From assembly GCA_031180595.1 (NCBI GenBank), contig JAPSLQ010000011.1, forward strand, positions 1 through 39,139: a stretch of 39,139 bases of DNA, read 5' to 3'. The DNA comes from Isoptericola sp. (GTDB taxonomy: Bacteria > Actinomycetota > Actinomycetes > Actinomycetales > Cellulomonadaceae). Shown one piece after another: positions 32,531 to 39,139 of this stretch (its first letter is position 1; each line of letters begins with the position of its first letter). A program made the position numbers and the translations under genes. Under the pieces are notes generated by a model. It was not told the origin of the DNA. It was given only the letters and a program-made list of their open reading frames with translations, and ran no database searches.

Positions 32531-33190
32531 TCAGTGCCGGCTGGTCGCCCGGACGACGACGTCGTGGAGGGTGACCGGGCTGCGATCTCGGCCCGGCAGG
32601 GTGCGCCGCGACTCCTCGGCCGTCACGACGTCCCAGACGGTGGGGTCGAGTCGCGCCGTGATGTCGGCGGCGGTCACCGACGCCGAGGACGGCGGCTCAC
32701 CACTACCGGGCCTGTGTCCGTGCCCGTGGCCGTGCTCGTGGTGGAGATGGCCGACGACAAGGAGGGTGCCGCCCGGAGCTACCCAGGAGGCGATCCGGTC
32801 GTAGAACTCCAGCTGCGGCATCGCGGGGTGCGCGTAGTGGGTCGTCACCAGGTCGTACGTGGTGCCCGGTTCCCATGCGGTCAGGTCGGCCTGGACCCAC
32901 TGCACCCGGTCGGTGACGCCCGATGCGGCGGCTCGCTCGGCCGCACGGGCCAGAGCCTCGCCCGCGATGTCGGCCGCGGTGACCTGCCAGCCGCAGGACG
33001 CGAGCCAGATCGCCTCCGCTCCCGCGCCGCAGCCGGCATCGAGCGCCGTCCCGGGCTGCAGGGCGTCGACCTCTCGCACCAGGTGCGGGTTGGGCGGGCT
33101 GACGGCCATGGCGATCGGGGCGGCTCGGTCACCCTGCCACTGCTGGTCCCAGTAGTCCTTGTCGAATGAAGGATCGAACGAGTGCGTCAT
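32531..33190 (-). CDS. Class I SAM-dependent methyltransferase with His-rich loop
   Basis: A 219-residue protein. Motif I ALDAGCGAGAEAIWLA is near residue 49, with the acidic TAADIAG motif, ADLTAWEPG and the post-motif APGGTLLVVG, as in TehB/UbiE-like small-molecule methyltransferases. A His-rich loop HLHHEHGHGHGH (148-159, seven His) is inserted after strand 5 and could bind metal. AGGAG precedes ATG 33190 by about 9 bases. It is divergent from an XRE-cupin regulator over about 220 bases. The intergenic region holds no other gene I can support. A role in chalcogen or metal detoxification is possible but not shown. Confidence 0.87.
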   Translation of the reverse strand: MTHSFDPSFDKDYWDQQWQGDRAAPIAMAVSPPNPHLVREVDALQPGTALDAGCGAGAEAIWLASCGWQVTAADIAGEALARAAERAAASGVTDRVQWVQADLTAWEPGTTYDLVTTHYAHPAMPQLEFYDRIASWVAPGGTLLVVGHLHHEHGHGHGHRPGSGEPPSSASVTAADITARLDPTVWDVVTAEESRRTLPGRDRSPVTLHDVVVRATSRH

Positions 33191-33386
33191 CGGCTGGCTC
33201 CTTCGCCGTTGCGGGCAGCCACGGCCTTGTCGGGGTCTTCCATCACGAGGTCGGCGTCGATGTGGTGAGGCGCGGGAGCTCCTTCCACGACGGCCGCACC
33301 ACGGTGTTCCTCACGTCGACCGCGACCATCGTTCGGCGGCCACGTGCGTCGATGGTGCGCACGAGAAGGCGAATGCGCAAACATTG

Positions 33387-33403
33387 TTGCCGAATGGCAA
33401 AAT
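33387..33403 (+). promoter_or_regulatory. Operator and leaderless -10 of the XRE-cupin gene
   Basis: TTGCC-GAAT-GGCAA (33387-33400) is an inverted repeat, preceded by a second GCAA-N6-TTGC (33377-33390). CAAAAT at 33398-33403 is followed by exactly 7 bases and then ATG 33411. The operator therefore overlaps a likely leaderless -10 box, the expected layout for autorepression. Confidence 0.55.
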
Positions 33404-33410
33404 GATCGAC

Positions 33411-34007
33411 ATGGGCGACTCGACGGACCGCACCCTCGACGCGGTGGGACCACGACTCAAGCAGCTCCGTCAAGGACGCGGCATCACCCTCAGTGACCTG
33501 TCGAAGGAGACCGGGATCTCGACCAGCACGCTGTCCCGGCTCGAGGTGGGGCTCCGCCGTCCCACCCTGGAACAGCTGCTCCCCCTGGCGCGCGCCTACG
33601 GCGTCACCCTCGACGAGCTCGTCGACGCGCCACCGACCGGCAACCCGCGAATCAACCTGCGGCCCATCCCATGTGCCGACGGCTCGACGATCCTGCCCCT
33701 GACCCGCAGGCCGGGCGGCATCCAGGCCTACAAGTTCGTCCTTCCCACCGGCCGCGACGATGCCGAGCCCGACCTGCGCACCCACCAGGGATACGACTGG
33801 GTGTACGTCCTCGACGGCCAGCTCCGGCTGGTGCTTGGCGAGCACGACCTCATCCTCGAGCCCGGCGAGGCCGCGGAGTTCGACACCCGCACGCCACACT
33901 GGTTCGCAGCCACCAGCTCGGGACCGGTGGAGTACCTCAGCCTGATCGGCAAGCAGGGCGAACGCGCCCACGTCCGAGCCGCCCCCAGAGCGCACCGGTC
34001 GAGGTAG
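33411..34007 (+). CDS. XRE-family regulator with C-terminal cupin domain
   Basis: A 198-residue protein. The XRE helix-turn-helix occupies residues about 13-70 (LKQLRQGRGITLSDLSKETG then STSTLSRLEVGLRRPTLEQL). The C-terminal cupin (about 90-185) has HQGYDWVYVLDGQLRLVLGE and LEPGEAAEFDTRTPHWF, the double-stranded beta helix that senses a small ligand. The start at 33411 is preferred because of the leaderless -10 exactly 7 bases upstream; ATG at 33402 (three extra residues) is the alternative, and neither has a ribosome site. It is divergent from the His-rich methyltransferase and probably represses it. It ends 37 bases before the convergent gas vesicle operon. Confidence 0.87.
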   Translation: MGDSTDRTLDAVGPRLKQLRQGRGITLSDLSKETGISTSTLSRLEVGLRRPTLEQLLPLARAYGVTLDELVDAPPTGNPRINLRPIPCADGSTILPLTRRPGGIQAYKFVLPTGRDDAEPDLRTHQGYDWVYVLDGQLRLVLGEHDLILEPGEAAEFDTRTPHWFAATSSGPVEYLSLIGKQGERAHVRAAPRAHRSR

Positions 34008-34044
34008 TCGCTGCGAGTGTCGACAAGCTGCTGGCCGGCAACAC

Positions 34045-34857
34045 CTAGCGCTCGAGACCGCTCGACCAGCGGTCGGCGCGCTGCCCGGACGCCGGCGCCC
34101 TCTCGGCGAACGAGTACGGGGGCCACGGCCCCGAGTACCGGATCCGCGCGGCGGCCTGCTCGTCCCTGATCGCCGCGAGCTCGCGTCCGACCGCTTCCAT
34201 GTCCTCCCGCGGCACGAGCAGGGAGACGCTCAGCACCGGGACGATGCCGGGCTCGGAGCGGGCGCCGCGGTTCTCCGCGAGATCCTCGGACACCTTCGCG
34301 AGCCGGCGGCGGTACTCCTGGTACAGGCCGTCGGCCAGCGCGTCGGTCAGGTCGCGCTCGAGTCCCTCCAGCCGCTTGCGCAGCAGGCGCTGGACACCCG
34401 GCGGGCGGTCCTCGAGCTCCGCGCGTGCGGCGTCGACGCGCGGGTCGTGCCGGGCGACCTCGTGCTGGTCGAGCCCGATCTCGACGCGAAGCTCGACGCG
34501 GCCCTCCAGAAGATCGAGCCGCTCCAGGAGGTCGTCGGCGTTGGCGGTCAGCCAGCTCTCCAGCCGGACGCCCGCCGGCTCGTCGGCGCCGGCGGCGACG
34601 ATCACGTTGAAGCTCATCGGCAGCACGGCCGCCCCGGCCTCCCACACGCGGTCGACCACCTCGCTGTGCTCCACGACCCAGCGCCGCACGTCGTCGTCGG
34701 GACCCGTGTACGGGCCCCCGGTGTGGCGGTGCACGACGGCGGAGAGCGTGTCGCCGACCGAGACGACGTCGAGCGGTGCGCCGTCGATGCCGGTGCCCGC
34801 CGGGCTGGGCACTCCCCGGGCGACGGCGTAGACGTAGAGGCCCTCGATGTCCGTCAC
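34045..34857 (-). CDS. gvpL: Gas vesicle protein GvpL/GvpF family (second copy)
   Basis: A 270-residue GvpL/F protein. The N-terminal ferredoxin-like half opens with IEGLYVYAVARG and contains HSEVVDRVWEAGAAVLPMSF, the core family signature. The C-terminal alpha/beta half contains VLSVSLLVPREDMEAV and the usual GPWPPYSF near the end. A hydrophilic tail follows. GvpF/L proteins are needed early in gas vesicle assembly. The GTG start at 34857 overlaps the gvpK stop (GTGA). It is the last gene of the operon read leftward, and no strong terminator is visible between it and the convergent XRE gene. It is distinct from the GvpF copy at 37141-37917. Confidence 0.9.
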   Translation of the reverse strand: MTDIEGLYVYAVARGVPSPAGTGIDGAPLDVVSVGDTLSAVVHRHTGGPYTGPDDDVRRWVVEHSEVVDRVWEAGAAVLPMSFNVIVAAGADEPAGVRLESWLTANADDLLERLDLLEGRVELRVEIGLDQHEVARHDPRVDAARAELEDRPPGVQRLLRKRLEGLERDLTDALADGLYQEYRRRLAKVSEDLAENRGARSEPGIVPVLSVSLLVPREDMEAVGRELAAIRDEQAAARIRYSGPWPPYSFAERAPASGQRADRWSSGLER

Positions 34858-35177
34858 TCCGCCTCCCGGTGCGCGTCGTCGGCCCACCGCGCCGGGTTGA
34901 CGAGCTTGTCGACGAGCTCGTCCACGACGTCGTCCAGCCCGCGCCGCAGGTCGGCGACCGACGTCGTCAGGCCGTGGTCGGCCTTGATGCCCTCCAGCGC
35001 CTCGTCGAGGTCGAGCAGCGCCTGGCCGAGGCGCTCCTGCTCCTCCTCGGTGAGCTCGCCCCCCTCGAGGCGCCGGACCGCCTGGCTCTCGAGCGCCTCC
35101 TGGATCACCTCCACGAGCGTCACGACGAGCGTGAGGATGCCGTTCTTGAGGCTGGTCTCGTCGACCTTGAGCGTCAT
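34854..35177 (-). CDS. gvpK: Gas vesicle protein GvpK
   Basis: A 107-residue GvpK. The family pattern is clear: LKNGILTLVVTLVEVIQEALESQAVRRLE then EEEQERLGQALLDLDEALEGIK and the final LRRGLDDVVDELVDKLVNP (each shortened where long). GvpK is an essential accessory factor of gas vesicle formation, mostly helical and soluble. The ATG at 35177 overlaps the preceding stop (ATGA); the frame stays open to 35228 inside the upstream gene, which is rejected. Its stop overlaps gvpL. Confidence 0.93.
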   Translation of the reverse strand: MTLKVDETSLKNGILTLVVTLVEVIQEALESQAVRRLEGGELTEEEQERLGQALLDLDEALEGIKADHGLTTSVADLRRGLDDVVDELVDKLVNPARWADDAHREAE

Positions 35178-36130
35178 GCGCCTCCTCCCGTCGACAGCCC
35201 GGCGACGTCGCGCAGCGCCGCCGCCCACCGGCCCGTGTCCTCGGTCGCGAGCCGGACGCTCCCGGCTCCGCCGCCGACGTCGAGCATCTCGCGGCCCACG
35301 GGCGTGCGGCCCTGGACGCGCTCGACCGAGCGGATGTCGTGCGGCCGCAGCCGGACGGCGGGCCTGGCGTCACGGACGCCCTTCCACGTCAGGCCCTCGG
35401 TACGGTCGAGCACGCCCGTGCCACCCCGCCACACCGAGCCGCTTGCGAGGTCCTCGAGGTACCAGAGCCGGGCCTGCAGCAGCGGGCCCGCCTTGCTCCC
35501 GCCCTCGGTCCGTTGCGCCTGCCCGAGGGCGGCGACCTGCTCGCGCACCAGGGACTCGAAGCGTGCGGGTGCGGACACCGAGATCAGCGTGGTGCCGGCG
35601 GACGTCGTCACGGCGAGGCGGTCGCGGTCCTCGCCGCCCACGCTGCGCTCGGAGCGCAGCGCCACGTCCGTGACCTGGTCGAGAGAGACCTGCCAGAGCA
35701 GCTCGCGAGGCTCGGCACGCCACACCATCAGGCGCCGCGAGGTCAGGTAGACGGTCCCGGGCCGCCACGTGACGTACGGCTCCTCCTGACGGTGGCCCCC
35801 CGCCGTCCGCGCGACGACGTCCTCGTCGGCCTCGAGCGGGACGCGACGCGCCAGGGACCTGCGCACCCACTCCCTGGTCTGCTCGTCCCACCGGCGCATC
35901 ATCCCGTGCTCGAGCATCGTCTCGATCCCGGCGATGGCGGCGCGGAGGTTGACCCCGATCAGCGGGATGTCCGCCACGGTGACGATCAGGTCGAGGTCGA
36001 GGTAGACGCCCTTGTCGAGCAGCACGTCCAGCAGGTCGGGGAGCGTGGCACGAAGGTCGCGCGTCGGTTCCATGGCCGACGACCGGCCGGGTGCGCGCGC
36101 CGGCGCGGTGGCCGCCGTGCTCTCAGCCAT
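35174..36130 (-). CDS. GvpJ-like protein with C-terminal PH/GRAM-like extension
   Basis: A 318-residue protein about twice the usual GvpJ length. Residues 29-72 are a GvpA/J domain (LPDLLDVLLDKGVYLDLDLI, VADIPLIGVNLRAAIAGIET). The remainder is not gas-vesicle-like. Residues about 117-188 (EEPYVTWRPGTVYLTSRRLMV, LLWQVSLDQVTDVAL) and again about 222-308 (LEDLASGSVWRGGTGVLDRT to RWAAALRDVA) look like two beta-rich PH/GRAM-like modules of the type that open with a start-up signal strand and end in a helix. This domain call is by pattern only. ATG 36130 overlaps the upstream stop by 8 bases; Met20 is an alternative start. It may seed or anchor vesicle ends while contacting membrane or protein. Confidence 0.75.
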   Translation of the reverse strand: MAESTAATAPARAPGRSSAMEPTRDLRATLPDLLDVLLDKGVYLDLDLIVTVADIPLIGVNLRAAIAGIETMLEHGMMRRWDEQTREWVRRSLARRVPLEADEDVVARTAGGHRQEEPYVTWRPGTVYLTSRRLMVWRAEPRELLWQVSLDQVTDVALRSERSVGGEDRDRLAVTTSAGTTLISVSAPARFESLVREQVAALGQAQRTEGGSKAGPLLQARLWYLEDLASGSVWRGGTGVLDRTEGLTWKGVRDARPAVRLRPHDIRSVERVQGRTPVGREMLDVGGGAGSVRLATEDTGRWAAALRDVAGLSTGGGA

Positions 36131-36569
36131 CGTGACGATCGCGCTCCCCGTCGTCGCGCGCGTCGTCGTCGGCCGGCTCGACGGCGCGGCGGCGACCGCC
36201 GTTCAGCGCCTGGGCGCTCTGCCACCCGCACCAGGGGCAGTACTCCTCGAGGAGCTGCACCGTGGGCGACGTCTTGCCGCAGCTCGGGCAGGTCTCCTTG
36301 GGCTCGGTCGCCTGCCGCCAGGCCACCGTGTCGGTGTCCGTGCCCGACGGGAACTCCAGGCCGTAGCGCGCGGCGGTGTCGAACGACGCGAGCGCGGCCC
36401 GGATGCGGATGCCCAGCAGCTCGACGCCGGCGACCGACACCATGATGTCGGCGTTGACGACGAGGCCCTTGTCCAGCAGGGTCTCGATGACGTGGGTGAG
36501 CGTGCCCTCGCGCTCGCGGCGCGGCTCCATGGCACCGCCGGGTCCGGCCGTGCCGCCGACCACGGTCAT
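36123..36569 (-). CDS. GvpA/J-like protein with C-terminal zinc ribbon
   Basis: A 148-residue protein. Residues about 23-66 are a GvpA-family domain (LTHVIETLLDKGLVVNADIM, VSVAGVELLGIRIRAALASF). Residues 94-114 hold CPSCGK and YCPWCG (Cys94, Cys97, Cys111, Cys114), a zinc-ribbon-like four-Cys cluster not found in structural GvpA. An acidic tail (DDDARDDGERD) ends the protein. The ATG at 36569 follows AGGAAGG by 7 bases; the longer frame to 36605 is not preferred. It occupies the place of GvpJ/GvpS genes in streptomycete clusters. It overlaps the next gene by 8 bases. Confidence 0.82.
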   Translation of the reverse strand: MTVVGGTAGPGGAMEPRREREGTLTHVIETLLDKGLVVNADIMVSVAGVELLGIRIRAALASFDTAARYGLEFPSGTDTDTVAWRQATEPKETCPSCGKTSPTVQLLEEYCPWCGWQSAQALNGGRRRAVEPADDDARDDGERDRHDG

Positions 36570-36601
36570 GGCGCCGCCTTCCTGTCCTGGCACGGCACGT
36601 G

Positions 36602-36886
36602 TCACGTCCCCGCGCGTCCGCGGACGTAGCGCCGGCCGCGGCTGTAGCCGAGGAGCTCGCCGTCGGCGCTGAGCCGCACCTCGTACTCGGCAAGGATGTC
36701 AGAGGTCCTCGGGATGTGCGCGTCCTCGACGACCTCGACCGTGACGACCCACGTGTCGTCGTCGCGCTCGATGCCGACGACGCCCTCCACGGTGTGGGGG
36801 ATCAGCGCGGTGAGCTCCTCGAGCGCCGTGCGGACCGCGCCGCGGGCGCCGAGCCCGTTCCGCCTGTCTTCACGTTCCTCGCTCAC
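36602..36886 (-). CDS. gvpO: Gas vesicle protein GvpO
   Basis: A 94-residue GvpO. The conserved core is EGVVGIERDDDTWVVTVEVVE followed by IPRTSDILAEYEVRLSADGELLGY and the YSRGRRYVRG end (shortened where long). It is a small accessory protein, required in some gas vesicle clusters and proposed to act in regulation or assembly. The GTG start at 36886 follows AAGGAGG by about 6 bases and overlaps the gvpG stop (GTGA). A longer reading up to 37144 lies in gvpG and is rejected. It is followed by a 32-base gap before the zinc-ribbon GvpA-like gene. Confidence 0.92.
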   Translation of the reverse strand: MSEEREDRRNGLGARGAVRTALEELTALIPHTVEGVVGIERDDDTWVVTVEVVEDAHIPRTSDILAEYEVRLSADGELLGYSRGRRYVRGRAGT

Positions 36887-37137
36887 GGTGGTCCTCCTTG
36901 CCGGTTCCGGCGGTTGGCCTCGATCAGCCTGGCCACCAGCGCCTCCTCCAGCGCGTCGGCCTCGGCGTCGTCGATCGTCCCGTTCTGACGGGCCTCGTCC
37001 ACGGCCTCGAGCTGACGACGGATCGCGCCGGGGTCGTAGTACTGGCGCTCGGCCTCGTCGAGCACCTTCTCGGCGACCCACACCACGCCGCGCACGGGGG
37101 CCAGGGGCAGCGAGAAGAGCGCTCCGAACAGGCCCAC
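36883..37137 (-). CDS. gvpG: Gas vesicle protein GvpG
   Basis: An 84-residue GvpG with the typical hydrophobic start MGLFGALFSLPLAPVRGVVW, then EKVLDEAERQYYDPGAIRRQL and a charged helical end with IDDAEADALEEALVARLIEA. GvpG works with GvpF and GvpL in nucleating gas vesicles. The GTG start at 37137 is 3 bases after the gvpF stop and its own stop overlaps gvpO, so the three genes are tightly coupled. Confidence 0.92.
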   Translation of the reverse strand: MGLFGALFSLPLAPVRGVVWVAEKVLDEAERQYYDPGAIRRQLEAVDEARQNGTIDDAEADALEEALVARLIEANRRNRQGGPP

Positions 37138-37140
37138 CCG

Positions 37141-37917
37141 TCACAGCTCCCCGACGAAGTCGTACGGGGCCTGCGGTCCGACGAGTCGCAGGGTGACGCG
37201 CCCGGCGTGCCTGGCGGCCGCCTCCTCGAGCGCCTCCTCCAGGCGAGCGACCGCGTCGCGCCGCACGAGGAGCGCGGCGTCGAGGACGGCGTCGACCTGC
37301 CCGACCTCGCGCTGCTGCACGCGCTCGACGAGCGGCGTGAGCATGCGCTCGAGGGCGTCCGCGTCCGCGGCACGCTTCCGGCCGAACCCGGCGACGACCA
37401 GCTCTCCCAGCCGTGTCCGCTCGCCGTAGGTCGCCGCCTCGGACCGCCCGCGAGTGAGCTCGCGGAGCCGCCGGATCTCCGGCTCCTCGTCCACGAGCTC
37501 CGCGATGACGGCGTCCTGGTCGTAGCGCGCCGTGAGGCTGAGCTGGACGACGTCGGCCAGCTCGCCGAGCCGGCCGGCGTACGCCCGCTGGCGCTCCGTG
37601 GGCAGCGCCGAGGCCAGCTGGTCCTCGCCGGCGGCGGTCGTGCCGAACCGCATCGGGAGCACGGGGGCCGCGGCGGCGACCGCGTCGAGCACCGCGGCGT
37701 GGGCGCGGACCTCGGCGGGCAGACCGATCAGCTCGGCGTCGGGGACGTCGGACACGAGCACCGTGACGTGCTCGAGACCGACCGCGCGCACCGGCTCACG
37801 GCTGACCCCGGTGAGGGCGTCCGGCAGGCTCGCGTCGGGCATCACCAGACCGTAGAGGTACAGGCTCTGCCCGACGCGCGCCTCGCCGTGGTCCGTCGCG
37901 CTCGTGCTCGCGGTCAC
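37141..37917 (-). CDS. gvpF: Gas vesicle protein GvpF
   Basis: A 258-residue GvpF/L protein. The N-terminal domain has [16 protein letters not shown], then [20 protein letters not shown], the family's central signature. The C-terminal domain has [21 protein letters not shown] and ends [15 protein letters not shown], the GP-PYdF motif of this family. It is a minor gas vesicle wall or assembly protein that binds GvpA. GTG 37917 overlaps the gvpA stop (GTGA). It is the first of two GvpF/L paralogues in the operon; its position next to gvpG supports the GvpF name. Confidence 0.92.
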   Translation of the reverse strand: MTASTSATDHGEARVGQSLYLYGLVMPDASLPDALTGVSREPVRAVGLEHVTVLVSDVPDAELIGLPAEVRAHAAVLDAVAAAAPVLPMRFGTTAAGEDQLASALPTERQRAYAGRLGELADVVQLSLTARYDQDAVIAELVDEEPEIRRLRELTRGRSEAATYGERTRLGELVVAGFGRKRAADADALERMLTPLVERVQQREVGQVDAVLDAALLVRRDAVARLEEALEEAAARHAGRVTLRLVGPQAPYDFVGEL

Positions 37918-38378
37918 GCCTGCTCCTTGCGGACCGGTCGGCGCCGGGGCCGCTCCTGCGTCCTCTTCTGCCTCGGCTCCCGTTCCTCCTCCGGCTCCTC
38001 GTCGTCCTCGTCCGAGTCGCCGCGGCGGCCGTCGTCGCCGTCACCGAGGAGCGCTTCCTTCGCGCCCTGGAGCATGCCCTTCGTCTTTCCCTGGGAGCCG
38101 CTCTCCATCATGCTCCCGGAGAGCTCCGTGAGGTCGCGTCCTCCGGACTCGGCCAGGTCGAGGCGGTTGGTGGCCTCCGCGAAGCGCAGGTACGTGTCGA
38201 CGCTCGCGATCACGATGCGGATGTCGATGGTGATCAGCTCGATGCCCACGACCGAGACGCGGACGAACGCGTCGATGACGAGGCCCTTGTCGAGGATGGT
38301 GTCGATGACGTCGGCGAGCGACGACGACGACGGACGGTCCAGGTAGCCGCCGCGGCGGCTGGTGGTCACTTCACTCAT
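37914..38378 (-). CDS. gvpA: Gas vesicle structural protein GvpA with charged tail
   Basis: A 154-residue GvpA. The wall-forming core (residues about 20-75) has [40 protein letters not shown] and [14 protein letters not shown], matching GvpA closely. An unusually long tail (about 80-154) contains an acidic block ([12 protein letters not shown]) and then a basic block ([16 protein letters not shown]). GGGAGG lies 4 bases before ATG 38378. Tail length is at the upper end for the family and its charge pattern is odd for a closely packed wall protein. It is the second gene in the visible operon, 41 bases after the SRPBCC gene. Confidence 0.92.
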   Translation of the reverse strand: MSEVTTSRRGGYLDRPSSSSLADVIDTILDKGLVIDAFVRVSVVGIELITIDIRIVIASVDTYLRFAEATNRLDLAESGGRDLTELSGSMMESGSQGKTKGMLQGAKEALLGDGDDGRRGDSDEDDEEPEEEREPRQKRTQERPRRRPVRKEQA

Positions 38379-38419
38379 GCTGCCTCCCTAGGTCCTGCCG
38401 GTCCGGTGACCGGGGCCGG

Positions 38420-39139
38420 TCACCGGGTCCCGCTCGGAGCCTCCTGCGGCTCTTCCTCCTCCTCGTACTCCTCCTCGTCGTACTCCTCTCCTTCGTCCTC
38501 AGCCTCGCCCTCGGCCTCGTCGTCGTACTCGTCCTCGTCCTCGTCCTCGTCCTGCGCGTCCTCCTCGAGGACCTCCTCGTGCGTGCGCACGATCTCCTTG
38601 TCGACGATCTCCGCCCAGTAGCCCTCGACCTCGTCGGGGTTGAGCACGCTGTCCGTCATGACGTGCCGGACGAAGAGCTTGAGCTCGAGCCGGAGCCGAC
38701 GGTTGAGCGCTCGCCAGATGTTGCCGGTCTTCTCGACGAGGCCCTTGGGGTGGTACTCGACGACCAGGACGATGCGCGTGAGGTCGTCCCCGAGCGGGTG
38801 GAACGTCACCGTGCCGCTGAGGTGGCCCTTGGGGCCGGTCGAGTCCCACACGATCCGCTTGCCCGGCTCCTGGTGGGTGATGGTGGTCTGCCACTGGCGG
38901 TGGGACCAGAACACCTGACCCTTGAAGTCGACCTTGCCCTCGTCCGGGTTGAGCTCGGCGTGCTCGAGCTTCTTCATGAAGGCTGGCCAGCGGTCGTACT
39001 CGGTCCAGGCGTCGTACACGACGTCGACCGGGGCGCCGACGTCGATCGCCTCGACGATGTTGTTGAACTTGAAGGCCTTGCCCTTCCCGCCTCCGCCGCC
39101 ACCGCCGAAGAGGCCCTTGACCTTGTCCTTCAGACCGGT
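38420..39139 (-). CDS. SRPBCC-family protein of the gas vesicle cluster (5' end missing)
   Basis: The open frame covers 239 residues and continues past the right edge, so the start is not visible. From the edge come a Lys-rich stretch, a seven-Gly run, KGKAFKFNNIVEAIDVGAPV and then a typical START/SRPBCC fold with VYDAWTEYDRWPAFMKKLEH, IVWDSTGPKGHLSGTVTFHP and VVEYHPKGLVEKTGNIW. These domains bind hydrophobic ligands in a cavity. The C-terminal 50 residues are almost all Glu, Asp and Tyr. Similar proteins accompany actinobacterial gas vesicle clusters, and it precedes gvpA by 41 bases on the same strand. It may chaperone the hydrophobic GvpA; that is inferred. Confidence 0.82.
   Translation of the reverse strand, partial: TGLKDKVKGLFGGGGGGGKGKAFKFNNIVEAIDVGAPVDVVYDAWTEYDRWPAFMKKLEHAELNPDEGKVDFKGQVFWSHRQWQTTITHQEPGKRIVWDSTGPKGHLSGTVTFHPLGDDLTRIVLVVEYHPKGLVEKTGNIWRALNRRLRLELKLFVRHVMTDSVLNPDEVEGYWAEIVDKEIVRTHEEVLEEDAQDEDEDEDEYDDEAEGEAEDEGEEYDEEEYEEEEEPQEAPSGTR
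38455..38575. repeat. Low-complexity CTCGTC/CTCCTC tract
   Basis: Tandem hexamers (CTCGTC about four times near 38528-38551, and CTCCTC-rich runs around) encode the acidic tail of the SRPBCC protein on the other strand. Such tracts may vary in copy number and change tail length without frameshift. Confidence 0.75.

Noticed and set aside
33187-33243. Short minus-strand frame MEDPDKAVAARNGEGASR overlapping the methyltransferase ATG
   Set aside because: The TGA/ATG overlap is tempting as a leader peptide, but there is no ribosome site and the codon-matching stretch is too short to support.

Overview
The window is very GC-rich (third codon positions almost always G or C). It is densely coding, with ATGA/GTGA start-stop overlaps inside operons, and carries SARP/AfsR, WhiB-era style regulators, CUT1 sugar transporters without their own ATPase, and an actinobacterial-type gas vesicle cluster. 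This points to an actinobacterial chromosome, plausibly a soil Micrococcales (Cellulomonas/Promicromonospora-like); the genus is a guess. No tRNA, rRNA, CRISPR array or insertion sequence was seen. No gene-free stretch exceeds about 220 bases.

Layout. (1) 1-4521: 5' end of a histidine phosphatase, a winged-helix methyltransferase and, divergent from it, a large AfsR/SARP regulator. (2) 4543-7328: an L-fucose-isomerase-like enzyme behind a LacI repressor, with matching LacI-type operators at 6263 and 7453. (3) 7488-14230: a GntR-led operon with a complete tripartite tricarboxylate transporter (tctC-tctB-tctA), an Asp-box sialidase-like protein, a DapA-family lyase and a ribokinase-family kinase, which looks like a sugar or sugar-acid uptake and catabolic unit. 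(4) 14202-22438: a DeoR regulator divergent from an Lsr/Rha-type ABC importer (binding protein, double ATPase, two permeases), followed by a divergent DhaK/DhaL kinase pair and a beta-hydroxyacid dehydrogenase. (5) 22508-29057: a glycogen-debranching-type glucosidase divergent from a LacI regulator and a CUT1 importer (binding protein plus two permeases). The two transcription units share a strikingly symmetric bidirectional promoter/operator. (6) 29089-34007: housekeeping and stress genes: cutA, a DUF2993-like protein, a DUF4126 membrane protein, a thioredoxin-reductase-like flavoprotein divergent from a MerR regulator, a His-rich methyltransferase and an XRE-cupin regulator. (7) 34045-39139: a gas vesicle operon on the minus strand, read from the right edge as SRPBCC protein, gvpA, gvpF, gvpG, gvpO, a GvpA-like protein with a zinc ribbon, a GvpJ-like protein fused to a long PH/GRAM-like region, gvpK and gvpL.

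How the parts fit. Regions 2 to 5 are four local carbohydrate modules, each with its own regulator (LacI, GntR, DeoR, LacI) next to its operator. They use three different importer classes (TTT, CUT2, CUT1). The most unusual items are the DhaK/DhaL-importer operon with altered active-site loops, the sialidase-like/DapA/TTT operon, the mirror-symmetric divergent promoter at 24570-24617, and the two non-standard GvpA-family fusions in the gas vesicle cluster.
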